Assembly: GCF_003576475.1 (NCBI RefSeq)
Contig: NZ_QWGR01000006.1
Span: 1 to 64,000, forward strand
Reading direction: 5' to 3'
Length of the DNA stretch: 64,000 nucleotides
Origin: Maribellus luteus
GTDB taxonomy: Bacteria > Bacteroidota > Bacteroidia > Bacteroidales > Prolixibacteraceae
Both the position numbers and the translations under genes were made by a program. Of the stretch, positions 51,571 through 60,251 are shown in pieces. Under the pieces are notes generated by a model. It had not been told where the DNA came from. It saw nothing but the letters and a program-made list of their open reading frames with translations, and did no database searches. The first letter of the stretch is position 1. Every line of letters starts with the position of its first letter.

Positions 51571-52212
51571 ATGAAACGAATGATGACCACCATCGGATTA
51601 ATTGTGTTTGCCGCAGTTTATCTGAAAGCACAAAGCCTTGAGCTAGGCGTAAAAACAGGCGTGGGCATGGCCGGCACCCGCATTACCACGCTTCCTGAAA
51701 ACGTAAAGCATTCGGATATTTTTTCCCCGGTGCTGTCGTACAGTGTAAACGGAAGCCTTTGTTACCAAAGCAAAGGATGGTTGGGAATTACCGCCGAACC
51801 CGGAATTGTAAAGAAAGGCTGGTTGACGAACAAAGGCGAGGAGCTTGAAAATAAAATACGCTTACACTACCTTCAACTGCCTGTTTTGGTCGACTTCCAT
51901 GCGACTGACAAATGGGTGTTTTCCATAGGCCCCGAGCTGAATTACCTCGTAAAGGCAACAAATAAATCGGCGTACGGAACAGAAAATATTACCGACTTAA
52001 ACCGGAAATCGGAGCTGGCAGCGGTGATCGGGTGTGCCTATAAATTGGGCGGTAAGCTCGAGCTTGGCCTGCGTTACAGCCACGGACTAACGCAAACATC
52101 CGACAACGTGTTTTGGGCCGGTGAGACGCAGGGCGACAGTCAACCAGAAATGAAGGATTACAATCAATACCTGCAAATGTATCTGAAAGTGAACCTGAAA
52201 AGGCTGCGGTGA
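51571..52212 (+). CDS. PorT-like outer-membrane beta-barrel protein
   Basis: A 213-residue exported barrel protein of the type annotated as porin family or outer-membrane beta-barrel protein (PorT-like fold) in Bacteroidota. The signal peptide ends near YLKAQ, followed by the start SLELGVKTGVGMAG and alternating strands (GSLCYQSKGWLGITAEPGIVKKG, LHYLQLPVLVDFHATDKWVFSIGPELNYLVK, KLELGLRYSHGLTQ). The last strand is YLQMYLKVNLKRLR. Such proteins bind or pass small molecules or support surface lipoproteins; no function can be assigned. It is monocistronic between two terminators. Confidence 0.85.
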   Translation: MKRMMTTIGLIVFAAVYLKAQSLELGVKTGVGMAGTRITTLPENVKHSDIFSPVLSYSVNGSLCYQSKGWLGITAEPGIVKKGWLTNKGEELENKIRLHYLQLPVLVDFHATDKWVFSIGPELNYLVKATNKSAYGTENITDLNRKSELAAVIGCAYKLGGKLELGLRYSHGLTQTSDNVFWAGETQGDSQPEMKDYNQYLQMYLKVNLKRLR

Positions 52213-52309
52213 GCGTGATCCCGTTTCAGCGCGTGGGCCAACAGATTGGCTTTGGGGCGATTTTCCTAGCTTCAGATAATAAATAACCGCCAAAAACTCG
52301 CAAATAAAG

Positions 52310-52341
52310 GGCCACTTGTTGTACAACAGGTGGCTTTTTTT
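52310..52341 (+). terminator. Intrinsic terminator after the small barrel gene
   Basis: GCCACTTGTTG / CAACAGGTGGC (11 bp, one G-U pair) with a short loop, followed by seven T. The remainder of the 308-bp gap to the glycogen synthase gene holds AT-rich DNA and probably its promoter. Confidence 0.9.
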
Positions 52342-52520
52342 CGTCGGGCAGGTGCTTGCGGGCATCTATCTGGTTGATATTCCACAACATCGCAGCAGTA
52401 AGGCTTTCAGTAAAGTTTTTCGGTATTTCGTGTTGTTCGGATAGACGATATCAATTATATTTAATGGCAGTAATAATGTACTTTGCAAGGCCTTTTCAAT
52501 CATGTCTAAAACTTTACGAA

Positions 52521-54332
52521 ATGGAAGATAACGCAGCTCTGAATAATACGAAACTATTTGAGATAGCCTGGGAGGTTTGTAACCAGGTGGGAGGAATTTA
52601 TACCGTAATACGCTCCAAAGTGCCGTCGGTGATCAAGAAATGGGGGGTTGACAATTATTTTTTGGTCGGTCCTTATTTTGAGGAGCAGGCAGCTGCGCAT
52701 TTCGATCCGGCAACCGACTACTCAACCCCGATCGGGAAAGCCGTATTGGAGATGCAGTCGAGAGGCTTTGATGTGCATTACGGGAAATGGATTGTTTCGG
52801 GACGCCCGAATGTGGTGTTATTTAACCCGTATTCGGTGTACGACAAACTGGGCGAGATCAAGCACTTCCTGTACCAGGATTATCACATTTCGATCCCCGA
52901 CGGGGATGAGTTGCTGGATAAAGTGGCGGCCTTTGGTTTCCAGGTGAAAGAGTTCTTTCATTATTTATGCAACAATGGTTTCTGCGGCACCAATACCATT
53001 GCACATTTTCACGAGTGGATGGCCGGGATTCCGATTCCGGGAATAAGAAAGTCGAACCTGAATGTTAAAGTGGTTTTCACCACGCATGCCACTTTGCTGG
53101 GGCGTTACCTGGCCATGAACGACCATGAGTTTTACGACCATCTTCCGTTTTACAACTGGGAGCAGGAAGCCAATAAATTCAATGTGCGCCCTATTGCCGA
53201 AATCGAAAGGGCTTCGGCACATGGTGCCCATGTTTTTACTACAGTGAGTGAAGTCACGGCCCGCGAATGTGTATACTTACTCGGACGCACCCCCGACAAA
53301 ATATTGCCCAACGGACTAAACATCCAGCGTTTTGAGGTTTTGCATGAGATGCAGAACCAGCACGTGCAGATAAAAGACCGGATTCACGAATTTGTAATGG
53401 GGCATTTTTTCCAGAGCTATTCGTTCGACCTCGATAAAACCCTGTACTTTTTTACTTCGGGGCGTTACGAATACCAGAACAAGGGCTACGACCTGACACT
53501 GGAAGCGCTGGCGCGTCTTAACTGGAAAATGCAACAGGCGGGGTCGGACATGACCGTGGTTTCGTTCTTTATTACCAAGCGGCCGTTCTATTCTTTCAAT
53601 CCCGAGGTGTTGCAGTCGAGGGCACAGATCGAAGACGTGCACCGCGTAGCTGAAGAGATTAAAGAGCAGGTAGGGAAGCGTTTGTACAATAAAGTTACCA
53701 CCGCCAGTGGTTCGTATGCATTTCCTGATTTAAGTGAACTGGTGGATGATTACCTGCGGTTGAAACTGCGCCGCAACGTGCAAAGCTGGAAAACCAACAG
53801 TTTGCCAAAAGTGGTAACGCATAGCCTGGTGGATGATGCAAAAGATGAAATCCTGAATTTCCTGCGAACTTCCAATCTGGTCAACCATCGTCACGACAAG
53901 GTGAAAATTGTATATCACCCCGATTTTATTGCGACTACCAATCCGCTGTTCAGGATGGATTATACGCAGTTTGTAAGAGGTTGTCACCTGGGGATTTTCC
54001 CGAGTATGTACGAGCCTTGGGGCTACACACCGCTCGAATGTCTTGCCAGTGGGGTGCCTTCGGTAACCAGTAACCTGGCCGGATTTGGTGATTATGTTGT
54101 TAATAACCTGCCTCAGCACGATGAACAGGGAATGTACATTATCGACCGGACCGACGGAAATTTCCACCGGACGGCGGAGGAACTGGCCAACATGCTGTTT
54201 GACTTTGTAAACATGACGCGGCGCGAAAGGATTGCCCTTCGTTACCGGTGCGAGGAAGCTTCGATGCACTTCGACTGGTCAAATCTGGGGAAATATTACG
54301 ACGACGCTTATAAACTTGCCCTGGAGCGCTAA
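52521..54332 (+). CDS. Glycogen synthase, GT3 family (eukaryote type)
   Basis: Elongates alpha-1,4-glucan from a nucleotide sugar. 603 residues from the ATG at 52521; the frame is open upstream but those residues are non-homologous. The start KLFEIAWEVCNQVGGIYTVIRSKV, NTIAHFHEWMAG, VFTTHATLLGRYLA and the retaining-transferase motif with Glu498 and Glu506 (YEPWGYTPLECLASGVPSV) are those of family GT3, the animal/fungal glycogen synthase family, not the bacterial GlgA (GT5). GT3 synthases are known in Bacteroidota. murI follows after 11 bp. With malQ it points to glycogen storage. Confidence 0.95.
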   Translation: MEDNAALNNTKLFEIAWEVCNQVGGIYTVIRSKVPSVIKKWGVDNYFLVGPYFEEQAAAHFDPATDYSTPIGKAVLEMQSRGFDVHYGKWIVSGRPNVVLFNPYSVYDKLGEIKHFLYQDYHISIPDGDELLDKVAAFGFQVKEFFHYLCNNGFCGTNTIAHFHEWMAGIPIPGIRKSNLNVKVVFTTHATLLGRYLAMNDHEFYDHLPFYNWEQEANKFNVRPIAEIERASAHGAHVFTTVSEVTARECVYLLGRTPDKILPNGLNIQRFEVLHEMQNQHVQIKDRIHEFVMGHFFQSYSFDLDKTLYFFTSGRYEYQNKGYDLTLEALARLNWKMQQAGSDMTVVSFFITKRPFYSFNPEVLQSRAQIEDVHRVAEEIKEQVGKRLYNKVTTASGSYAFPDLSELVDDYLRLKLRRNVQSWKTNSLPKVVTHSLVDDAKDEILNFLRTSNLVNHRHDKVKIVYHPDFIATTNPLFRMDYTQFVRGCHLGIFPSMYEPWGYTPLECLASGVPSVTSNLAGFGDYVVNNLPQHDEQGMYIIDRTDGNFHRTAEELANMLFDFVNMTRRERIALRYRCEEASMHFDWSNLGKYYDDAYKLALER

Positions 54333-54343
54333 CAAAATAGAAT

Positions 54344-55174
54344 ATGAAATACGCCCCGATTGGTGTTTTTGATTCAGGATACGGCGGCCTGACAGTTTTG
54401 AAAGAACTGGTGGATACGCTGCCTGAATACGATTTCCTGTACCTGGGAGACAATGCCCGCACGCCCTATGGTACCCGTTCGTTTGATGTGGTTTACAAAT
54501 ACACGCTGCAATGTGTGAAATACCTGTTTTCGCAGGGGTGTCCGCTAATAATTATTGCCTGTAACACGGCTTCGGCCAAGGCGCTTCGCAACATTCAAAT
54601 GCTTGATTTACCCACCCTGGCACCCGACAACCGGGTACTGGGAGTTATTCGCCCCAGTGTGGAGAAAGTAGCAGAAATTACACAAAACGGACATGTTGGC
54701 GTGTTGGGTACGGTAGGTACGGTAAGTTCAGAATCGTATCCCATTGAACTGGAAAAGTGGTCGGGTGGGAGAGTGAAGTCAACCGTGCAGGAAGCCTGTC
54801 CCATGTGGGTACCCATTGTGGAAAACAACGAAATTGAAACCGAAGGGGCAGAGTTTTTTGTGAAAAAGAACATCCTGAATATTCTTCAGAAAGATAAAAC
54901 GATCGATACGCTGATTTTGGGGTGTACGCACTATCCTTTGCTGGAAGATCTGATTCGAAAATATGTTCCGGAGCAAATTGAAATATTAAAGCAGGGACAC
55001 ATTGTGGCGGAAAAGCTGACCGATTACCTGGAGCGGCATCCTGAAATGGAAGTGCGTTTGTCGACAGGAGGAAGTATTGACTACCGAACCACTGAATCGG
55101 CCGGAACTTTTGAAAGCAAAGCCTCTCTTTTTATGGGACAGGATGTAAAAGCTTCCACCATCGTTTTACCCTAA
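54344..55174 (+). CDS. murI: Glutamate racemase
   Basis: Makes D-glutamate for peptidoglycan. The 276-residue enzyme has the two catalytic cysteines in IIACNTASA (Cys73) and ILGCTHYPLL (about Cys194), Asp10 in FDSGYGGLTVL, and the LGDNARTPYG substrate loop. It is 11 bp downstream of the glycogen synthase gene and is expected to be co-transcribed with it, although murI more often follows the ompH genes in related genomes; here a barrel gene and the synthase are inserted between them. The stop codon is followed by a terminator shared with the convergent kinase gene. Confidence 0.97.
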   Translation: MKYAPIGVFDSGYGGLTVLKELVDTLPEYDFLYLGDNARTPYGTRSFDVVYKYTLQCVKYLFSQGCPLIIIACNTASAKALRNIQMLDLPTLAPDNRVLGVIRPSVEKVAEITQNGHVGVLGTVGTVSSESYPIELEKWSGGRVKSTVQEACPMWVPIVENNEIETEGAEFFVKKNILNILQKDKTIDTLILGCTHYPLLEDLIRKYVPEQIEILKQGHIVAEKLTDYLERHPEMEVRLSTGGSIDYRTTESAGTFESKASLFMGQDVKASTIVLP

Positions 55175-55175
55175 G

Positions 55176-55206
55176 AAAAAAGCCATCCGAAAATCGAATG
55201 GCTTTG
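55176..55206 (-). terminator. Terminator between convergent murI and the sugar kinase gene
   Basis: AAAGCCATTCGA / TCGGATGGCTTT on the minus strand, a 12-bp stem with one G-U pair and a 3-nt loop, followed by TTTTCTTA. It probably works less well on the plus strand for murI. Confidence 0.8.
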
Positions 55207-55212
55207 TATCTT

Positions 55213-56301
55213 TTAACCCGCAAATTCTGTAATTGCCTGTTGCATTTGCCCGTACTGTTCTTCCATGCTTTGCAGAAGTTTGTACTGGGCGCGTGTCCGG
55301 ATCAGGTTATGCTCGGGCGATTTGGTTTTGTAATAGTTATCGCCGTCAATATAATCCATCAGGAAACGAAGCACCTGTTCGTAGGTGATGTACTTGGCCG
55401 AAAAAGCCAGGTATTCCAATTCTTTTTCAGTTAAGAAAGAGCCGGCTTCTTCGAGGTAGCCCTTGGCAAAAGCCTTGTATATTTCAAGGTTCATTGAAAC
55501 ATTGTCGAGGTTCTCGTCATCTTCCAAACCGGTGTTGGTGTAGAAACGCATGGCATCGCCAAAATCGTTCAGAACGGTACTGCTCAGAACAGTGTCGAGG
55601 TCGATCACACAAAGAACGTCTCCTTTTTTGTCAAAAAGAATGTTGTTGATTTTGGTGTCGTTGTGGCTGATACGAGTCGGAATAATCCCGTCTTCCACCA
55701 TTTTCCAGAAATTCAGCATTTCTTCTTTCCGGTCCTCAATCCACGCAATTTCTTCAGCAACCTGTGCTTTTCTTCCCACCGGGTCTTTGCTCAACACGGC
55801 ATCCCACTGTTTAAAGCGGTAACGAATGTCGTGAAAGCCTGGAAGTATGTTTACCAAAGGTTCATTCAGGTCAGCAACCAGCGACTGGAATTTGCCAATT
55901 CCTTTTCCACCGGCGTAAGCCAGTTCCGGAGTTTCGGCAGCATCGTAAGCAATGGTATCATTAATAAACAAGCAAACCGCCCAGTATTCATCTTCTTCGT
56001 CCAGAAAATAAAGCTTCCCGTCGTTGGCCGGAATGATGGTCATTGCTTCCCGTAAGGGATCTCCGCCAGCCTGCTCCACTTTCTTTTTGATGTGCAAACA
56101 AACTTTCTGGATGTTATCCATCATCGCCGGAATAGGCGAGAAGATATTCTTATTCTTGCGCTGAAGAATGTAGTTGGGAGAATCGCCAACGGTTTTGATG
56201 ATGAAAGTGTCGTTGATAAAGCCTTCGCCAAGTGGCTTCACTTCTTCAACCTGTCCTTCCAGTCTGAAATTCCGTGCGATTGCGGTTAATTCAATACTCA
56301 T
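55213..56301 (-). CDS. Phosphotransferase-family kinase (NahK-like sugar-1-kinase)
   Basis: A 362-residue kinase of the aminoglycoside phosphotransferase fold. GEGFINDTF resembles the P-loop-like start of N-acetylhexosamine 1-kinases; the Brenner motif is HNDTKINNILFD (213-224; catalytic Asp215), followed by VIDLDTVLSS with the metal-binding Asp (233-240). Length and pattern match NahK/LnpB of bifidobacteria (about 359 residues). It lies 39 bp downstream of a sugar nucleotidyltransferase gene on the same strand, so the pair probably salvages a free amino sugar to sugar-1-phosphate and nucleotide sugar. The exact sugar is unknown. Confidence 0.82.
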   Translation of the reverse strand: MSIELTAIARNFRLEGQVEEVKPLGEGFINDTFIIKTVGDSPNYILQRKNKNIFSPIPAMMDNIQKVCLHIKKKVEQAGGDPLREAMTIIPANDGKLYFLDEEDEYWAVCLFINDTIAYDAAETPELAYAGGKGIGKFQSLVADLNEPLVNILPGFHDIRYRFKQWDAVLSKDPVGRKAQVAEEIAWIEDRKEEMLNFWKMVEDGIIPTRISHNDTKINNILFDKKGDVLCVIDLDTVLSSTVLNDFGDAMRFYTNTGLEDDENLDNVSMNLEIYKAFAKGYLEEAGSFLTEKELEYLAFSAKYITYEQVLRFLMDYIDGDNYYKTKSPEHNLIRTRAQYKLLQSMEEQYGQMQQAITEFAG

Positions 56302-56340
56302 TAATGATTTCTTTTATTGATTTGTACTATAGTCAGTCAA

Positions 56341-57240
56341 TTACCAGAGCTTCTCAGGATATTCTCCGGCATCGATCAGGTTTCTTATTTTGTTAACAAC
56401 CAATGGCTTGTCTTCCTTGTAAGTAACACCAAACCAGGGCGAATCAGCTTCCAGCACTTTTACGCTGGCTTCACCGTCGCTAATCAGGTCGAACACCACT
56501 GAAGGGATGAACATTTCCGACTTGGGTTTTGAAATTTCTGTTTCGAGGAAATCCACAAAGCGTTTTTCAAGCGTTGCAAAAATAGTGGGTTTGAAGCCCC
56601 ATATATTCATCGACGCACTTTCGTTGCCTGTGAGCGGTTTTTCCGAACCATCTTCTTCTACCGAGTAGGCAGCCTCCTCTTTTTTGAAGATTTTGGTAGT
56701 CTCTACAATTTTAACAAGGTTGCTATTTTTATCCACTTCACATAAACCCCGCGAAACCGATCCGTGGTCAGAAAGGGTGTTTCTAAGTTGGTAACCAACC
56801 ATTGAATATTCAGAATCGTCAGTTGAAGAAGTCAGGAAATCAGCCATTACCTTGTAAGCGTTTTTTCCATAGAAGTCATCGGCATTCAGAGCGCAAAAAG
56901 GTTCTTTAACCGCGCCTTTTGCTACCAGAATGGCGTGGGCGGTTCCCCAGGGTTTTTCACGGCCTTCGGGCAATGTATAGCCTTCCGGAAGCATGTCTAA
57001 CTCTTGGTACACATAATCAACCTCGATTTTGCCTTCCAGTTTTTTATCAAATTTTTCTTTGAACGCCTCAGCAAAGCTTTCCCTGATAATAAAAACGACC
57101 TTGCCAAAACCGGCGCGAATAGCATCGTAGATAGTATAGTCAATAATCGCTTCACCGTTTGGCCCCACTGGCTCAACTTGTTTAAGACCTCCGAAACGGC
57201 TGCCCATTCCGGCAGCAAGAATTAATAATGTTGGTTTCAT
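56341..57240 (-). CDS. Sugar-phosphate nucleotidyltransferase
   Basis: A 299-residue enzyme of the nucleotidyltransferase (GT-A-like) superfamily. The signature is LILAAGMGSRFGGLKQVEPVGPNGEAIIDYTIYDA at the N-terminus, followed by GTAHAILVAKGAV and CALNADDFYGKNAY (metal-binding Asp). It lacks a hexapeptide acyltransferase domain, unlike GlmU. It would make UDP- or GDP-sugar from the 1-phosphate produced by the adjacent NahK-like kinase. Which nucleotide and sugar cannot be told. The gene is upstream of the kinase and its start matches the beginning of the homologous region. Confidence 0.9.
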   Translation of the reverse strand: MKPTLLILAAGMGSRFGGLKQVEPVGPNGEAIIDYTIYDAIRAGFGKVVFIIRESFAEAFKEKFDKKLEGKIEVDYVYQELDMLPEGYTLPEGREKPWGTAHAILVAKGAVKEPFCALNADDFYGKNAYKVMADFLTSSTDDSEYSMVGYQLRNTLSDHGSVSRGLCEVDKNSNLVKIVETTKIFKKEEAAYSVEEDGSEKPLTGNESASMNIWGFKPTIFATLEKRFVDFLETEISKPKSEMFIPSVVFDLISDGEASVKVLEADSPWFGVTYKEDKPLVVNKIRNLIDAGEYPEKLW

Positions 57241-57484
57241 TTTAGTTTGTTATAAGTGATTCATAATCGTAATCCTCATTGGGTGTCAACTTCTTTACAA
57301 AGTTTAACACGGAAGGGATGTATCGGATAAGAATAACACAACTACGAAAGAATAAAAAGTTATCGAAAGTAAAAAATATTTTCGGCAGAGATTTTAAAAA
57401 TATTAAAAAGATTTATTCTTGTTGTGTTATTATTTTTAAATGTAGGTGTATCCAAATGTACTTTCACCTATTTGATAGGTGCAG

Positions 57485-58000
57485 CTACTCTTTGTACCAA
57501 CTGGCATACATACTGTAGGCATTGGCAATTCTGTTTACTTCCCCGTGTAATAGCTCCGGGCTGATGTCTTTTACTTTTTTTGCAGGAATTCCGGCATAAA
57601 CAGTGCCCGATTCAACAATCGTTCCCTTGGTTACAACCGAACCGGCAGCAACAATCGAGTTGCTTTCAATTACTGCATTGTCCAAAATGACGGCATTCAT
57701 ACCAATCATTACATTATCATGCAATGTGCATCCGTGTATTATTGCTCCATGCGCTATGGTAACATTGTTCCCGATATTGGTGGGTGACTTCTGGTAAGTG
57801 GCATGAATGGTTGCATTATCCTGTATGTTGGTGTTATTCCCAATTTTTATATAATGAACGTCTCCGCGTAAAACGGCATTGTACCAAACACTGCAATTGT
57901 CTCCTATTTCAACATCGCCAATTATGGCAGCTGTTTCTGCTAAAAAACAGTCTTTACCAAATTTTGGATTTTTTCCTTTTAGTTCTTTAATAAAAGCCAT
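57485..58000 (-). CDS. Gamma-class carbonic anhydrase family protein
   Basis: A 171-residue left-handed beta-helix protein of hexapeptide repeats (GDVEIGDNCSVWYNAVLRGDVHYIKIGNNTNIQDN). The three zinc-ligand histidines of gamma-carbonic anhydrases are in place: IHAT, AHGAIIHG and the intervening spacing (H-x-n-HxxxxH pattern). A C-terminal helix completes the trimer. Members include YrdA/PaaY/Cam-like proteins; activity on CO2 is variable, and related proteins act as thioesterases. It stands alone with a probable promoter at 58027-58034. Confidence 0.92.
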   Translation of the reverse strand: MAFIKELKGKNPKFGKDCFLAETAAIIGDVEIGDNCSVWYNAVLRGDVHYIKIGNNTNIQDNATIHATYQKSPTNIGNNVTIAHGAIIHGCTLHDNVMIGMNAVILDNAVIESNSIVAAGSVVTKGTIVESGTVYAGIPAKKVKDISPELLHGEVNRIANAYSMYASWYKE

Positions 58001-58410
58001 TATCTGTATTGAATTTAAATAGAATACAAAAATACGAAAACCCTAAAACTATCGCATATGTCATCATTCACTTGTTAAATAATGATTACATTTGTTTGTC
58101 ATTTGATTGATCAACCATCAGCAAAATCGGTTCTGAAATTATGATTTATTAGTTTTAGAGTCGTTTTTTTTATGGAATAAACGAAAGATTGTTTTTTTAG
58201 TGTGTAAATGAAATTGATCCGTTATTTAGACATGCCATTTGGTAAGTGTATTTTTTAATGGGAGTTTATATACAAATGAAACATTAATAATAGGAACAGA
58301 GTAAAGAACTAAAAATGAACGAATATGCTTAGGGCTGGCTAAAATACCCGTTATTTCAGTGCAGTTGAGCAAAATTCCTACACCTTAAATCAAAAGCAAT
58401 TTTATTAACA
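58001..58410. other. Intergenic region between gamma carbonic anhydrase and korA
   Basis: Minus-strand TATTTTTG (58027-58034) fits the -7 consensus for the carbonic anhydrase gene. The remainder is AT-rich, has no open frame or obvious repeat, and must hold the korAB promoter. Confidence 0.4.
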
Positions 58411-60249
58411 ATGAAAGAGACCAAAGTAATTGAGCTGGAAGAAGTTGCGATACGGTTTTCTGGAGATTCCGGAGACGGAATGCAGCTTACCGGAACCTTG
58501 TTTTCAGATGCTACAGCGCTTCTTGGAAATGATATTTCAACATTCCCCGACTATCCGTCGGAAATTCGTGCACCCCAAGGTACTGTAGGCGGTGTTTCCG
58601 GATTCCAGGTACAGTTTGGGCACAAACAGATAAATACTCCGGGAGATTATGCACATGTGCTGGTTGCCATGAACCCGGCAGCTGTAAAGGCAAATGCCCG
58701 TTTTATGATGCGGGGCGGAACCATTATTTATGACTCTGACTCCTTTAACGAGAAGAACCTGGCAAAGGCCAATTTCAAAACCGATGATCCTTTTGGGGAA
58801 CTGGGACTTGAAGATTATCCCAAAATTGCGGTTCCAATTACTTCATTAACTCAGGAAGGCTTAAAGGAATTCGGACTGGATAATAAGAGTATTCTTCGCA
58901 GTAAAAATATGTTTGCACTGGGCTTGGTTTGCTGGATGTTTAACCGCCCACTCGAATTTGTGGATGAATTTATCCGTTCCAAATTCAAGAAAAAACCGGT
59001 GGTTGTTGAGTCGAATATCAAGGTATTGCACGACGGGTACAACTACGGAATGAACATGCAGCATATGACACCTACTTACCTGGTGCATCCTGCAGAAATT
59101 GAAAACGGGACCTACCGCAATGTGAACGGAAACCAGGCAACTGCCTGGGGACTTTTGGCTGCAGCCGAACGTGCGGGGCTGGAACTGTTCCTTGGTTCTT
59201 ATCCTATTACACCGGCCACTGATATTCTTTCTGCTTTATCGGAAAGAAAAGACCTGGGCGTAAAAACCTTTCAGGCTGAAGACGAAATTGCCGGAATTGC
59301 TTCTGCCATTGGCGCCGCATTTGCCGGCGATTTGGCCGTTACAACCACATCGGGGCCAGGTTTGGCTTTGAAATCGGAAGCGATCGGCCTGGCGGTTATG
59401 GCAGAGCTTCCGCTGGTGATTGTAAATGTTCAGCGTGGTGGTCCATCAACCGGACTTCCTACAAAAACGGAACAGTCGGATCTTTTGCAGGCGCTTTACG
59501 GACGTAATGGCGAAAGCCCCGTTGTTGTATTGTCTGCCAGTACGCCTTCTGATTGTTTTTACTATGCCTACATGGCTTCTAAAATAGCTCTGGAACGTAT
59601 GGTTCCGGTTATTCTTCTTACCGACGGATTTTTAGGGAACGGAAGCGAACCCTGGAAAATTCCGAGTGTGGCAGAATTACCTTCCATCACACCTCGTTTA
59701 GCTAAAGATGCAGAAGCATTTCAGCCATACAAGAGAGACGAAAAGACACTTGCACGCGAATGGGCTTTCCCTGGTATGAAAGGATTTGAACATCGCATTG
59801 GCGGATTGGAAAAGAATGTTACCGGTACGGTTAGTCATGATCCTGAAAACCACCAGGTGAATACTGAGATCAGAGAAGAAAAAGTTCAGCGCGTAGTTGA
59901 GCTGGTTCCCGATCTGGAAGTTTGTGGTGACGAAGAAGGCGACGTATTGGTAGTGGGCTGGGGTGGTACTTATGGTCACCTGATCAGTACCGTGCGTCAG
60001 TTACGTTTGGAAGGCAAAGATGTAAGCCTGGCACATTTCAACTACATAAAACCGCTTCCAAAGAATACCGAGGAAGTTTTCAGCCGTTTCAAAAAGATTA
60101 TCGTTTGCGAGCTTAACATGGGACAGTTTGCCGGTTATTTGCGCGATAAAATGCCCGGATTTAATTATTTCCAGGCCAATAAAGTGAAAGGCTTGCCATT
60201 TACGGTGAGTGAGCTGAAAGAAAGTATCAACAAATTGCTGGAGGATTAA
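58411..60249 (+). CDS. korA: 2-oxoglutarate:ferredoxin oxidoreductase, gamma-alpha fusion subunit
   Basis: A 612-residue fusion: an N-terminal gamma domain (about 1-190, FSGDSGDGMQLTGTLFSDATALLG, FPDYPSEIRAPQGTVGG) and an alpha (pyruvate:ferredoxin-type domain I) part beginning near EIENGTYRNVNGNQATAWGLLAAAERAGLELFLGSYPITPATDIL, with the QAEDEIAGIASAIGAAFAG core and GGPSTGLPTKTEQSDLLQAL. This gamma-alpha fusion plus a separate beta subunit is the KorAB layout of anaerobic bacteria. It would oxidise 2-oxoglutarate to succinyl-CoA with ferredoxin, or run in reverse. No own ferredoxin gene is adjacent. It ends 2 bp before korB. Confidence 0.95.
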   Translation: MKETKVIELEEVAIRFSGDSGDGMQLTGTLFSDATALLGNDISTFPDYPSEIRAPQGTVGGVSGFQVQFGHKQINTPGDYAHVLVAMNPAAVKANARFMMRGGTIIYDSDSFNEKNLAKANFKTDDPFGELGLEDYPKIAVPITSLTQEGLKEFGLDNKSILRSKNMFALGLVCWMFNRPLEFVDEFIRSKFKKKPVVVESNIKVLHDGYNYGMNMQHMTPTYLVHPAEIENGTYRNVNGNQATAWGLLAAAERAGLELFLGSYPITPATDILSALSERKDLGVKTFQAEDEIAGIASAIGAAFAGDLAVTTTSGPGLALKSEAIGLAVMAELPLVIVNVQRGGPSTGLPTKTEQSDLLQALYGRNGESPVVVLSASTPSDCFYYAYMASKIALERMVPVILLTDGFLGNGSEPWKIPSVAELPSITPRLAKDAEAFQPYKRDEKTLAREWAFPGMKGFEHRIGGLEKNVTGTVSHDPENHQVNTEIREEKVQRVVELVPDLEVCGDEEGDVLVVGWGGTYGHLISTVRQLRLEGKDVSLAHFNYIKPLPKNTEEVFSRFKKIIVCELNMGQFAGYLRDKMPGFNYFQANKVKGLPFTVSELKESINKLLED

Positions 60250-60251
60250 TC

